NCBI GenBank assembly: GCA_030672255.1 | Contig: DAOVGU010000040.1 | Span: 1 to 17,003 of the forward strand | DNA from: a bacterium | GTDB lineage: Bacteria > Ratteibacteria > UBA8468 | Length of the DNA stretch: 17,003 nucleotides | Direction of reading: 5' to 3' | Shown here: in pieces, positions 11,363 to 17,003 of the stretch | Numbering within the stretch: the stretch's first letter is position 1 | How the letters are laid out: every line of letters starts with the position of its first letter | Position numbers and translations under genes: made by a program | Notes under the pieces: model-generated | What the model saw: only the letters and a program-made list of their open reading frames with translations | Database searches by the model: none | What the model was told of the DNA's origin: nothing

Positions 11363-13306
11363 ATGGATTTAAAAAGAGAGAAAATTCGGGACCCAAAGGT
11401 TAAATTATTTCTGAATCCAGAACAATGGGCTAGGACTCCGCTTTTAGTTATTCCTAAAACTTGCCTTCCTAAAAGAAGCAGGCGCAGTTCGGCTTTTAAG
11501 AAATCTATTGGGGTATACGTAAGTTATAAAGAAATATACAAGGATACAAACCAAATAAAAAATAATGAAAAATTATTTTTTGAAGAAATAATCAAATTTG
11601 ATTTTTATGATGCTCTTCAAAGTCTTGCTAAATTACACTATATGCTTTCTGAAGGATATTACCGTCGAAATCCTGAAGAGCTTATTTATGTAGATCAATT
11701 GTTTACTGGTGTTCCAAGACAACGTCTTGAAAATTTCTGGTATATGGAAGGTAGAAAACTATTTTTTCGCCAACAAATGTTGGCTTTAATAAAAACGAAC
11801 ATCGTTAAGAATGACAAGAAAAAAAGTAAAAAGTTGGTTGGGAGCGACCTTGATTCTTTTGGTAGATTTATTTTTAGAGTTACCGATTTGGCTGAGAATG
11901 ATTTCTTTCAAAAAGAGAGTAAGGCAGCCTCGCAAGAAGAAAAAACGAAGATACGACTCGGAAATCTAACCAGAAATCTTCATTTCAATTCAACTCAACA
12001 ATTTAGATATCTTTTACCAAGATATTGGACAATTTATTTTGAGTGCATTAAAGAAGTGGAAGGATTACACCCTAAGGAAATTTTTCCAATAGTTCATAAG
12101 TTTAAGAAAATTACTGGACTAAACTTGGAATTGTTTATTTTTCTATCATTTGGATTACTTGCTCATTACTTGCGATCGGATAAATCTGTTCTTATTAAAA
12201 AACCTAACGAATTCTTAATAGGAAAACAATATTTTAGAAATTTGAAGCCAAACATAAGAGAAGAAGCTAAAAAGATTTTTTGTATTCTTGCCCACTCTAA
12301 AAGAGAATTTAAAATAGAGGATGAAAAAGGAAGCTCTTTTTATTTTAATTTTCAACCTTTTTGGAGAAGACCATTTTTTAAATTAAACGATAGTACATAT
12401 TTTCTCTTAGATAACGAATATCTTCAAGAAAAAGCTACTTTTGGTATTTATGGAGTTATTAACGACTATTTGTTAGAGAAAATCAGAGGGACAAGAGGTG
12501 AAGAAAAAGAAGCGACAAAAAGACAACGTAATATTTTAAACGCATTTACTGGCAGATGCTTTGAAGTGTATGTTAAAAGCCTCTTGAAAAGACTATATTC
12601 GTCGCTTTCTTCACGTTCTCTTCTGACCTCAAGATTATTTTCTGAAATGGAAGGAAATCCTACAGGAGGAGTGGACTTTATTGTTCATTATCCTAATTCT
12701 TTAATATTTATTGAAGTTACTATTTCCGGAATCAGACATAATACAATACTGAAAGCTGATTTGGGGCGGGTAGATAAGGAAATTCAGCAGATGTTTTTTA
12801 GTGCACAAAATAGGAAATCCAAAGGCAAAATTGTTCAGCTCAATGATGCCATTAATAAGTTTAAAGGTGGTGAATTAGATAAACTTGGGATTGATCGTAG
12901 AACAATTAAGAAAATTTATCCAGTTTTAGTAACAGAAAAGGCAATATCTTATATTCCACCCATATTTGAAAGATGGCGTGGATGGATTCAAGAAAGAAAG
13001 TTATTAAATGGATATCTTGATGATTTTGAGCTTATCGATATAGAAGAATTAGAAATGTCAGAAACATTGGTATCTCAAGGCGTAACACTTCCGGATATCT
13101 TTAACAGTTATAAGCAGTCTGAATATAAAGATTGGCCTTTCAAAAATTATTTGTATTTTGAAAGAAAAACAGAAATTTCGCAAAACCAGTTTTTACATAG
13201 CCAATTATCAAAAATGCTTAAAATAACAAATGAATATTTCACGAAAACTGCTAAAACCGAGGATGTCAAAGAAAATAAGGCCACTGCCAATAGAACAATA
13301 AAGTAA
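11363..13306 (+). CDS. Large protein of unknown family with PD-(D/E)XK-like nuclease core
   Basis: 647 aa, AT-rich, no signal peptide or clear membrane span. Residues about 395-455 look like a PD-(D/E)XK fold: a helix with E401 (GRCFEVYVKSLLKRLY), then GGVDFIVHYPNSLIFIEVTI, giving D438 and E451-x-T453 on consecutive strands. The usual Lys of E-x-K is Thr, so either the active site is variant or the domain is a non-catalytic relative. Residues 1-390 are mostly helical and unrecognised (YYRRNPEELIYVDQLFTG, QFRYLLPRYWTIYFECIKEV). The C-terminus is charged. ATG 11363 lacks an SD. The low G+C, lack of promoter motif and neighbours of unknown family are in keeping with an accessory, possibly defence, gene (inference). 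Confidence 0.75.
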   Translation: MDLKREKIRDPKVKLFLNPEQWARTPLLVIPKTCLPKRSRRSSAFKKSIGVYVSYKEIYKDTNQIKNNEKLFFEEIIKFDFYDALQSLAKLHYMLSEGYYRRNPEELIYVDQLFTGVPRQRLENFWYMEGRKLFFRQQMLALIKTNIVKNDKKKSKKLVGSDLDSFGRFIFRVTDLAENDFFQKESKAASQEEKTKIRLGNLTRNLHFNSTQQFRYLLPRYWTIYFECIKEVEGLHPKEIFPIVHKFKKITGLNLELFIFLSFGLLAHYLRSDKSVLIKKPNEFLIGKQYFRNLKPNIREEAKKIFCILAHSKREFKIEDEKGSSFYFNFQPFWRRPFFKLNDSTYFLLDNEYLQEKATFGIYGVINDYLLEKIRGTRGEEKEATKRQRNILNAFTGRCFEVYVKSLLKRLYSSLSSRSLLTSRLFSEMEGNPTGGVDFIVHYPNSLIFIEVTISGIRHNTILKADLGRVDKEIQQMFFSAQNRKSKGKIVQLNDAINKFKGGELDKLGIDRRTIKKIYPVLVTEKAISYIPPIFERWRGWIQERKLLNGYLDDFELIDIEELEMSETLVSQGVTLPDIFNSYKQSEYKDWPFKNYLYFERKTEISQNQFLHSQLSKMLKITNEYFTKTAKTEDVKENKATANRTIK

Positions 13307-13322
13307 GAAAAAATGTTTTTTA

Positions 13323-13391
13323 TCATCTTTCTTCAGATATGACAAGTTTTACATTTCTTCTCTCCCAGTTTATAATTGTAGCTGGTGTTAC
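13323..13391 (-). pseudogene. Remnant of an HTH (XRE-like) gene
   Basis: The minus strand encodes VTPATIINWERRNVKLVISE before a stop at 13325-13323. This nearly equals GVTPDTIINWERRNVK in the HTH ORF at 14695-15024. At DNA level 13348-13391 matches 14744-14787 at 40 of 44 positions, including 24 identical bases (13357-13380). No sign of the rest of the HTH gene is seen nearby. Confidence 0.65.
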
Positions 13392-13628
13392 CGAAAAGAT
13401 TAAAAAGTGTGGGGTATTTATAAAACAAGGTAAAAATTTGATATGCAAATAAAATTATGTCAGAACTTCAGAGTAAGAATAAAACTTTTGACTAAATTTG
13501 AAAAGTGTGGTAGCATTGAGGAAATAAATTTATGCTAAATAATTTTATTAAAAAGTCAAAAGATAAAAAGAGAGAAAAAAGAAATTTCTTTCTTTTTATT
13601 TTAGGAGCAAAAATTTAGGGGGTGAAAA
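13392..13628. other. Intergenic leader region before the 13629 gene
   Basis: Very AT-rich. It holds a promoter (13488-13516), a self-complementary AAAGAAATTTCTTT near 13580, and a possible 28-aa ORF (13532-13618, MLNNFIKKSKDKKREKRNFF then LFILGAKI) ending 10 bases before the next ATG. The ORF's GAGGA SD lies partly upstream of the predicted transcript start, so I do not call it as a gene. Confidence 0.35.
13488..13516 (+). promoter_or_regulatory. Promoter of the 13629-14645 gene pair
   Basis: TTGACT (13488-13493), 17-base spacer, TAGCAT (13511-13516). It would give a leader of about 105 nt before ATG 13629. Confidence 0.5.
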
Positions 13629-14027
13629 ATGCTGATGAGGATTTATGAGCAATTAGAGAAGAAAATAGGAAGTGTGTATGATTTTTCTATAAAAAGGAGT
13701 GTAGAAGAAGTAATAAATAAGTTTAATTCTGTTTCCCCAGAGAATCCATTCTATCATGGTGTAGTTGGGTCGGTTTTTGATGGTATTGGTGAAATATTGG
13801 GAGAAGACACTTTCAAAAAAGTTCTTTTCATGGACATGTATCCCATTCTCAGATCTAAAAAGGACATGTTAAAAGATGTAAATCTCCCTCAAAATGTGAA
13901 GAATTTGAAAGAAAATAGAGTAATTTTATTTGACTATTTGCTCGCTCAATATTTGCCTAGGGTATTAAAAAAAGAAGGAATTGTAGAAAGCTATAAAGGA
14001 AATGTCAAAAGGATAAAAAAGGAGTAG
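13629..14027 (+). CDS. Unknown protein, 132 aa, first gene of a pair
   Basis: Begins MLMRIYEQLEKKIGSVYDFS; predicted mainly helical and soluble, ending in a basic tail (YKGNVKRIKKE). ATG 13629 has SD AGGGGGTG four bases upstream; ATG 13635 is a possible alternative. It is followed after 3 bases by the 204-aa gene, whose SD lies inside its last codons, so the two are co-translated. No domain recognised. The pair is bracketed by two copies of an HTH-gene fragment (13348-13391 and 14744-14787), which suggests acquisition as a unit. Confidence 0.7.
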   Translation: MLMRIYEQLEKKIGSVYDFSIKRSVEEVINKFNSVSPENPFYHGVVGSVFDGIGEILGEDTFKKVLFMDMYPILRSKKDMLKDVNLPQNVKNLKENRVILFDYLLAQYLPRVLKKEGIVESYKGNVKRIKKE

Positions 14028-14030
14028 TGA

Positions 14031-14645
14031 ATGGAGTGGTTAGAATGGGATCCGGATAATCCAGTAAATGTTAATAAGATAGGAATTATATTTGTTGAGC
14101 ATTTTTCATTGTTAGATGACAAAGACGCAAGAGCATATTTATTATATACTCTTTACAAAAGGACAGAACAGACAGGAACTCAACTTATCAATTATTTTGG
14201 TGGAGTAGCAACAGTAGAAAGAATTAAAGATTGTTTAAATGTACAAACTGGAAGGCAGATTTTTAGAAATCTAAATGTGAATGAATGTGATGAAGAATTA
14301 GTGATGGCTTCTTCTTCGATTTTAAATCTTCGGCTGAACGATGTCCTTCCTTTGAAGATTAGCGAAAAACCGAAAAGAGAAAATAAACAGGAAATTTTAT
14401 TTGGTTTGGATATAGCAACTGCTAAAGGGATCAATCCATCCGAACTTCCTGATCCTATCGAAAAGGGCCTCCAAATTTTGGCGGATAAGAGAAAGAAGCT
14501 GAGGATCTATACTCTACAAGATGCAAGGAGCGTTAGATTTGATGTAAATCCTATTAGATGCCCTCAAAAGAATATAAGAAATATTTACCAAACACTTTCT
14601 CCGTTGGAAAGCCTTTTTCCTCCTATATCTAGATTAGAAACATAA
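14031..14645 (+). CDS. Unknown protein, 204 aa, second gene of a pair
   Basis: Begins MEWLEWDPDNPVNVNKIGII, continues with a helical ARAYLLYTLYKRTEQTGTQL and a C-terminal segment QDARSVRFDVNPIRCPQKNI ending PLESLFPPISRLET. No signal peptide or membrane span and no motif I can name. SD AAGGAG (14019-14024) lies in the end of the upstream gene, six bases before ATG 14031. The two genes probably encode partners (inference from coupling). Confidence 0.7.
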   Translation: MEWLEWDPDNPVNVNKIGIIFVEHFSLLDDKDARAYLLYTLYKRTEQTGTQLINYFGGVATVERIKDCLNVQTGRQIFRNLNVNECDEELVMASSSILNLRLNDVLPLKISEKPKRENKQEILFGLDIATAKGINPSELPDPIEKGLQILADKRKKLRIYTLQDARSVRFDVNPIRCPQKNIRNIYQTLSPLESLFPPISRLET

Positions 14646-14694
14646 AAAATCTCAAATGCTCTTTTAATTTTTGGTCCTAAGGACTACCATAAAT

Positions 14695-15024
14695 TTACAA
14701 CTTGAGATGTTTTCCCATCTTTTTCAAATTTTCCTTGTTTGGCTTTACATTCCTTCTCTCCCAGTTTATAATTGTATCCGGTGTAACGCCAATCATTTTG
14801 GCAAGATCTTTGATAAATAATCCTTTATCCATTCTCCATTTCCTTAACTTTTCTCCAAATGTTCTGGGATTTTTGGGATAAAGAGGATTGCTTAGGATTT
14901 TAATCTTGGAGAGGTTAAATTCTCGGGAAATCTCATAGACTAATACTTTGTTGCTAAAGTGTTTCGCATGGCTGTTTGTGTGGATTTTATACCGACCCCA
15001 GGCATGAATGCACCTGTACTCCAT
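14695..15024 (-). CDS. XRE-like HTH protein with chimeric N-terminus, probably a remnant
   Basis: 109 aa as read from ATG 15024. The HTH is in residues 52-100: NPRTFGEKLRKWRMDKGLFI, KDLAKMIGVTPDTIINWERR, NVKPNKENLKK. Residues 1-22 (MEYRCIHAWGRYKIHTNSHA) are simply the antisense of the comM zinc-motif region, so they are not ancestral. The true gene begins beyond the junction near 14957 and has lost its own start. A 44-bp piece of it recurs at 13348-13391 in the same orientation. Expression from the chimeric start is possible but there is no SD. Confidence 0.45.
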   Translation of the reverse strand: MEYRCIHAWGRYKIHTNSHAKHFSNKVLVYEISREFNLSKIKILSNPLYPKNPRTFGEKLRKWRMDKGLFIKDLAKMIGVTPDTIINWERRNVKPNKENLKKMGKHLKL

Positions 15025-15455
15025 ATCAAATTCAGAAATATCGCGCTAAACTCTCCGGCCCTCTTCTTGATAGAATTGATTTGCAGGTTGAGGTGCCCGG
15101 GATATCCTTCTCCCAAATGGCAAGCGAGGAAAAGAAAGGAGAGAGTTCTGCGGTTATTAAGGAAAGGGTCAACAAAGCCCGAGATGTTCAACTAAATAGA
15201 TTCAAGGAAGATAATATTTACTGCAACTCCCGGATGGATAAGTCCCAGATAAAGAAGTATTGTCTTATCAATGAAGAATCCAAAACCCTCTTAGGTTTGG
15301 CGATTGATAAACTCGGAATGTCTGCCCGTGCCTATGATAAGATTCTTAAAGTCTCCCGAACCATTGCCGATTTAGAAGGCTCTTCCTCTATTCAAACCCC
15401 TCACATCTCCGAAGCAATTCAATACAGGAGCCTGGATAGGAGGCTGGAGGTTTAA
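14958..15455 (+). pseudogene. comM: comM (Mg-chelatase-like, YifB) C-terminal fragment
   Basis: About 160 residues with the ComM C-terminus: CLCGFYTDPRHECTCTPYQI (zinc-type C-x-C...C-x-C), QKYRAKLSGPLLDRIDLQVE, and the Mg_chelatase_C domain LGMSARAYDKILKVSRTIAD with QTPHISEAIQYRSLDRR. ComM is a hexameric helicase of about 500 aa that promotes branch migration during natural transformation. Here the N-terminal lid, Walker A and Walker B are missing. The frame opens just after a TAA at 14955-14957, and ComM similarity stops there, so this is a 3' fragment cut at about 14957. A TTG at 14976 could start a shortened product, but it would be inactive as an ATPase. Confidence 0.8.
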
Positions 15456-15530
15456 AGAAATAGAGGAGATTTGAACTTTAAAGAATATTCCACACTTGGT
15501 ACCGAGGTCCGTAGAATTTACGAGATTTCC

Positions 15531-15559
15531 TTGACATCCCCTAGATAATCATATATTAT
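15531..15559 (+). promoter_or_regulatory. Strong sigma-70-type promoter for the wHTH-MNT gene
   Basis: TTGACA (15531-15536), 17-base spacer, TATTAT (15554-15559). The operator palindrome 15561-15576 starts directly after the -10 box. Confidence 0.75.
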
Positions 15560-15560
15560 T

Positions 15561-15576
15561 TTAGATGTACATCTAA
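15561..15576. promoter_or_regulatory. Operator palindrome TTAGATGT-ACATCTAA
   Basis: A perfect 16-bp palindrome at the predicted transcription start. Extra TAGAT half-sites flank it (TAGATAATC at 15542-15550 and TAGATAAG at 15582-15589). The winged-HTH in the downstream antitoxin is the obvious ligand (inference). Confidence 0.65.
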
Positions 15577-15604
15577 TTTTTTAGATAAGTCATTGGAGAT
15601 TCGT

Positions 15605-16141
15605 ATGAATAACAGCCTTATATCGACCAATGCTCAGAAGGTTTTAGACTTTCTTATCCAAAACCCAGGCAAGCAATTCTTGGCCAACGAGATCGAGAAA
15701 ACCAGCAAGGTCAGCAGAGCAGGGGTCAATTTTTCTCTTCGCAAACTTGCTAAAGAAAAGCTTGTCCTTCGAGAAAAGAAGGCAAAGATTTATCTCTATT
15801 CTACTGATTATGACAATCCTGTTGTTAAACAATTGAAAGTTCTCAAGACTACTATGCTCTTACAGTCCCTATTAAATAAATTAAAAAACCTCTCCAAAAA
15901 AATAGTTCTCTTTGGTAGTTGTGCCCGGGGAGGAAATATAGCCGATAGCGATATCGATCTTTTCATCCTCACCGATAGTCCAAAGGCCATCGAAGAAAAG
16001 ATTAAGAAAAGCAGTCTCGGAAAAAGAGTTCAGCCGGTTATTCGCAACTCAACTCAGTTTATCAAGATGGAAAAAGAAGAATCGGTATTTTTTGAAGAGA
16101 TAGAACATGGTATAACTCTGTGGGAATCTAAGGATGAATAG
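15605..16141 (+). CDS. Winged-HTH nucleotidyltransferase (MNT-type antitoxin)
   Basis: 178 aa. Residues 1-75 are a winged HTH (NAQKVLDFLIQNPGKQFLAN, EIEKTSKVSRAGVNFSLRKL, wing REKKAKIYLYS). Residues about 98-178 are a minimal nucleotidyltransferase with VLFGSCARGGNIADSDIDLF, giving the GS-x10-12-DxD motif with both Asp residues present. Such proteins pair with HEPN toxins and can AMPylate or otherwise silence them; the wHTH usually autorepresses the operon. I choose ATG 15605, with TGGAG seven bases upstream, over the in-frame TTG 15593. The stop overlaps the region of a degraded HEPN gene. The antitoxin appears intact although its partner is broken. Confidence 0.85.
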   Translation: MNNSLISTNAQKVLDFLIQNPGKQFLANEIEKTSKVSRAGVNFSLRKLAKEKLVLREKKAKIYLYSTDYDNPVVKQLKVLKTTMLLQSLLNKLKNLSKKIVLFGSCARGGNIADSDIDLFILTDSPKAIEEKIKKSSLGKRVQPVIRNSTQFIKMEKEESVFFEEIEHGITLWESKDE

Positions 16142-16377
16142 CACAACCACTATTGTCTTATTATTGCATTCGGGCCCTTTATGTAGAGACAAGATTACTT
16201 CCGGGCAGCTTAATAGAAGCTCTTGGAAAAGGTAAAAGATTAAGAGAAGATGCTGATTATTATGATAGATGGTCAAGAGAAGGGACTGAATTTGCTTTAA
16301 GAGCATCTAAAGATTTCCTCAAAAAGGCTCAGAAGCTCACAAAAGAGCCAAGAATGATAAGGAAGGCAACACTTTAA
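16138..16377 (+). pseudogene. Degraded HEPN toxin gene (MNT partner)
   Basis: The frame begins right after the MNT stop and encodes SYYCIRALYVETRLLPGSLI, then EALGKGKRLREDADYYDRWS and TEFALRASKDFLKKAQKL. The second part is a standard HEPN C-terminus (x-LR-x-x-ADY-D...A..FL..). The first hints at the AYYxxxxAxRALL helix, but about 50 residues between them are missing and there is no ATG in frame (only TTG 16153). The usual HEPN length is about 130 aa, against fewer than 80 here. It is probably a deletion derivative without toxin activity. Confidence 0.65.
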
Positions 16378-16580
16378 ACATCTGGTTTGATAACCCGTCC
16401 TTAGAATATATCTGCGAGGAGACGGGGGATGAAGTTATCAGAGTAAAGGACAAGAAGGGCAAGGTTATTGGTTTTGAAAAGTTAAATTTTCTCTCCCGTA
16501 AAAAGGATCTCCAAAAGCCGCATTCCTTTAGAAGTGATAATGTCATAACTCCCTATATCCTTGTAATTTCTCCTCAATAG
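16344..16580 (+). pseudogene. DUF2283-like remnant lacking a start codon
   Basis: The frame AKNDKEGNTLNIWFDNPSLE, then YICEETGDEVIRVKDKKGKV and IGFEKLNFLSRK resembles DUF2283 proteins (YDxExDxLYIxF...DxxGxVVGxEIL). It overlaps the end of the HEPN remnant and stays open upstream without ATG/GTG. The expected start of the type MKAKYDKEGN has become KRAKNDKEGN. The end (HSFRSDNVITPYILVISPQ) reads into unrelated sequence before TAG 16578-16580. Confidence 0.5.
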
Positions 16581-16583
16581 AGA

Positions 16584-16608
16584 CTCCCCACATCTCCAAA
16601 GCAATTCA
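16584..16608 (+). repeat. Second scrap of the comM 3' end
   Basis: CTCCCCACATCTCCAAAGCA and the next five bases match 15397-15421 of the comM fragment (encoding TPHISEAIQ) at 22 of 25 positions, in the same orientation. The wHTH-MNT/HEPN/DUF2283 block thus lies between two copies of this comM-tail segment. Confidence 0.5.
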
Positions 16609-16905
16609 TCTCCTTCTACTTTGACTGAGAAGGAATTGCAAAGGTTGGGTGTTTATGATTACATCCGCAAGCACTTTGGCCTAATTTTGTCCCAATTGAC
16701 AAAAATTGTCACTTTCATCCTTCCTTTACCCCTCCCCTTGAGGGGAGGGGTAAACCGGGAAGAGGCGTTTATGCTTTACTGTACGACAAAAAATTTAAAG
16801 TTGGCACGGAAATTGCTACATTATTAAATGTATAGTATAAGGACGGACTGGTCAGTTTATTTAAAGAGGCTACAAAATGAAGATTACGGATAAAGTGTCC
16901 TGGCT
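16609..16905. other. Non-coding or decayed stretch before the right-edge gene
   Basis: No intact gene. The frame from 16621 starts plausibly (LTEKELQRLGVYDYIRKHFG) but then runs through the palindrome 16725-16754 into simple-looking sequence. A short frame GVYALLYDKKFKVGTEIATL near 16765-16830 may be another remnant. A small inverted repeat, TGACAA-AAA-TTGTCA, lies at 16697-16711. Confidence 0.35.
16725..16754. repeat. GC-rich perfect palindrome (REP-like)
   Basis: TTTACCCCTCCCCT-TG-AGGGGAGGGGTAAA has perfect 14-bp arms and a 2-base centre in AT-rich DNA. The CCCCTCCCCTT/AGGGGAGGGG type of palindrome recurs as an intergenic repeat in various environmental bacterial genomes (recalled, not checked). 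No T-run follows on either strand, so it is not a typical terminator. Confidence 0.75.
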
Positions 16906-17003
16906 TTAAGTTGTGGTTACAATCTGAGTATCCAGAACCTCTTCTTTTTCATTCTCTATTTTAACAGAATCATAGGCTAAATTCAAACTTTCTACCACCT
17001 CCT
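16906..17003 (-). CDS. C-terminal end of an unidentified protein, partial
   Basis: The minus strand enters at the right edge and encodes EVVESLNLAYDSVKIENEKE followed by EVLDTQIVTTT, stopping at 16908-16906. The acidic, protein-like composition and an open frame to the edge support a real gene whose N-terminus lies outside. Too little is visible to name it. Confidence 0.5.
   Translation of the reverse strand, partial: EVVESLNLAYDSVKIENEKEEVLDTQIVTTT

Noticed and set aside
13532..13618. 28-aa leader-peptide ORF before the 13629 gene
   Set aside because: Its SD is at or upstream of the predicted transcription start, and the composition follows a poly-A/poly-T stretch, so coding is doubtful.
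15471..15548. 25-aa TTG-initiated ORF (NFKEYSTLGTEVRRIYEISL) between comM and the MNT gene
   Set aside because: The SD is only two bases from the TTG and the ORF overlaps the MNT promoter. Probably a remnant or chance frame.

Overview
The window looks like an AT-rich chromosome segment (high-30s % G+C by eye) from an uncultivated Gram-negative, diderm bacterium. The evidence for that is a FadL-type outer-membrane protein, a lipobox lipoprotein, a gingipain-type secreted protease and SD-led genes with frequent GTG/TTG starts. I cannot place the phylum from sequence alone. Much of the second half is accessory DNA.

Region 1 (1-2616, minus strand) is an envelope/secretion block. A FadL/PorV-like outer-membrane protein, broken by one -1 frameshift near its C-terminus, is preceded by a 45-aa ORF and a strong promoter. 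A second promoter drives a small ORF pair, a secreted gingipain-propeptide-like protein, and a separately encoded C25 (gingipain) peptidase that runs off the left edge. Region 2 (2636-3110, plus) is a single YjbQ/UPF0047 gene with its own promoter, divergent from region 1. Region 3 (3125-5326, minus) is a tightly packed nine-gene operon of mostly tiny proteins: three Cys-rich, putatively zinc-binding proteins, a one-helix membrane protein, a cold-shock protein, two small charged/helical proteins, a PtsN-type EIIA and a membrane protein. A GC-rich 112-nt fold (5454-5565) separates it from a GAF-HD-GYP c-di-GMP phosphodiesterase, which lies downstream of an XRE-cupin regulator. A palindrome upstream of the HD-GYP gene shares a half-site with the regulator's own promoter.

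Region 4 (7588-9020, minus) is a lone gene encoding what I read as the C-terminal part of sigma-54 (core-associated helices, HTH, RpoN box) fused to a GIY-YIG endonuclease domain, followed by a (TTGC)9 tract and a terminator. Region 5 (9314-10434, plus) has the anatomy of an integron gene cassette: two attC-like sites and near-perfect terminal inverted repeats around a gene with a HEPN-like C-terminus. No integrase is in the window. A YajG-like lipoprotein follows.

Region 6 (11363-14645, plus) holds three AT-rich genes of unknown family: a 647-aa protein with a PD-(D/E)XK-like core, and a coupled pair of 132 and 204 aa. The pair is bracketed by two copies of a 44-bp piece of an HTH gene, one a remnant and one inside an HTH ORF. 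Region 7 (14695-17003) is a gene graveyard. It holds a truncated comM whose 5' edge is fused antisense to the HTH ORF, an apparently intact wHTH-nucleotidyltransferase (MNT) antitoxin gene with a clean promoter and 16-bp operator, its degraded HEPN partner, a DUF2283-like remnant without a start codon, a second scrap of comM tail, a GC-rich palindrome, and the C-terminal end of a minus-strand gene at the right edge.

The main candidates for undescribed biology are the sigma54-DBD/GIY-YIG fusion, the HEPN-like cassette, the structured element at 5454-5565, the small-protein operon and the unknown pair at 13629-14645.
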